From JAUVIB01 sp964424545 (GTDB lineage Bacteria; Calditrichota; Calditrichia; Calditrichales; Calditrichaceae), in NCBI GenBank assembly GCA_964424545.1, contig CAYRJN010000203.1, forward strand, positions 1 to 6,869: a stretch of 6,869 nt of DNA, written 5' to 3'. A program made the translations under genes and the position numbers. The notes beneath the pieces are model-generated. The model was given only the letters and a program-made list of their open reading frames with translations. It ran no database searches and was not told the DNA's origin. Below, piece after piece: positions 6,479-6,869 of this stretch (the first letter of the stretch is position 1; every line of letters begins with the position of its first letter).

Positions 6479-6869
6479 TCAATCCCCAATAAAAATTTGT
6501 ACGGTCATTCCCGGACGTAAATCGGGAATATCTTCGAGCGGTTTTAAATGCACTTCAAAGGTTTTTAAATCAAATTCGCCTTTTTCTCTCGTCGGCGCCC
6601 AAGTGGCAAAGTCGGCCAGCGGCGATAGAAAGCTTACTTCAAAATCAAATTCGTTATTATCCAGCGCGATGAGTTTTCCTTTCATGCGCGCGCCTTTCCT
6701 AAAATGCGACAATTTATCCTCGCGTACATTAAGAATAACATGATTATCCTGTGGGACCTGAATGGTAAAAACCGGATAACCGGCGGAAACCACTTCGCCC
6801 TCTTCGGCTATTTTATTACTGATTTCACCGGAAACAGGCGCTTTGATATACAAATCTTTATAAAAAGTT
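6479..6869 (-). CDS. HlyD-family periplasmic adaptor (membrane fusion protein), C-terminal part; 5' end cut by window edge
   Basis: The frame is open from the right edge of the window to a TGA at 6481-6479, giving 129 visible residues; the N-terminus lies outside. The TTG at 6853 is best read as an internal leucine within the strand LYIKAPVSG, not as a start. Residues 6-38 form the second half of the lipoyl-like domain, with APVSG (10-14), a GEVV loop and a following Gly-Tyr-Pro. The rest is the beta-barrel domain, with the family-like TREKGEFDLKTFEV (93-106) and LRPGMTV (117-123). The protein stops soon after, so it has little or no membrane-proximal extension. Adaptors of this type (YbhG, YhiI, EmrA-like) link an inner-membrane ABC-2 pump to a TolC-like channel. 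The stop overlaps an alternative start of the first ABC-2 permease, so the three genes are one operon. The coiled-coil hairpin and any signal peptide cannot be seen. Confidence 0.85.
   Translation of the reverse strand, partial: TFYKDLYIKAPVSGEISNKIAEEGEVVSAGYPVFTIQVPQDNHVILNVREDKLSHFRKGARMKGKLIALDNNEFDFEVSFLSPLADFATWAPTREKGEFDLKTFEVHLKPLEDIPDLRPGMTVQIFIGD

Noticed and set aside
6851..6853. TTG as the start of the adaptor gene
   Set aside because: It falls within the conserved LYIKAPVSG strand of the lipoyl-like domain, and the frame is open to the right edge.

Overview
The window reads as chromosomal DNA from a Gram-negative (two-membrane) bacterium. The best guess is the Bacteroidota/FCB side (Bacteroidota, Ignavibacteriota, Calditrichota or relatives). 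The reasons are the family of the large outer-membrane protein at 2201-4129, which I know mainly from that group, the AT-rich composition by eye, and the near absence of Shine-Dalgarno sequences before most starts. The phylum call is an inference and could be wrong.

The left half (1-4129, + strand) is one compact gene string. It begins with the C-terminal part of a PqiC-like transport-associated protein. Next is an MlaE-type lipid-transport permease with a fused N-terminal STAS (MlaB-like) domain, then its MlaF-type ATPase. The last gene encodes a large secreted protein with a ComEA-like helix-hairpin-helix segment followed by a predicted outer-membrane beta-barrel. The first three genes form most of an MCE/Mla-type ABC system that moves phospholipids or other lipids between the inner and outer membranes. 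The substrate-binding MCE protein (MlaD) is not visible and may lie left of the window.

The right half (4145-6869, - strand, read right to left) is a second compact operon: the C-terminal part of a HlyD-type periplasmic adaptor, then two related ABC-2 permeases (YhhJ/YbhS/YbhR type). This is the inner-membrane and periplasmic part of an efflux or export system of the YbhGFSR/YhiI-YhhJ type. The ATPase and the TolC-like outer-membrane channel are not in the window.

The two operons converge with only 15 bases between their stop codons and no obvious terminator. I see no RNA gene, insertion sequence, CRISPR array, phage gene or broken gene. No gap between genes exceeds about 40 bases. The window is mostly recognisable envelope biology. 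The most interesting items are the helix-hairpin-helix/barrel protein tied to an Mla-type operon, the fused STAS-MlaE architecture beside a short MlaF, and an ABC-2 permease pair with no ATPase in sight.
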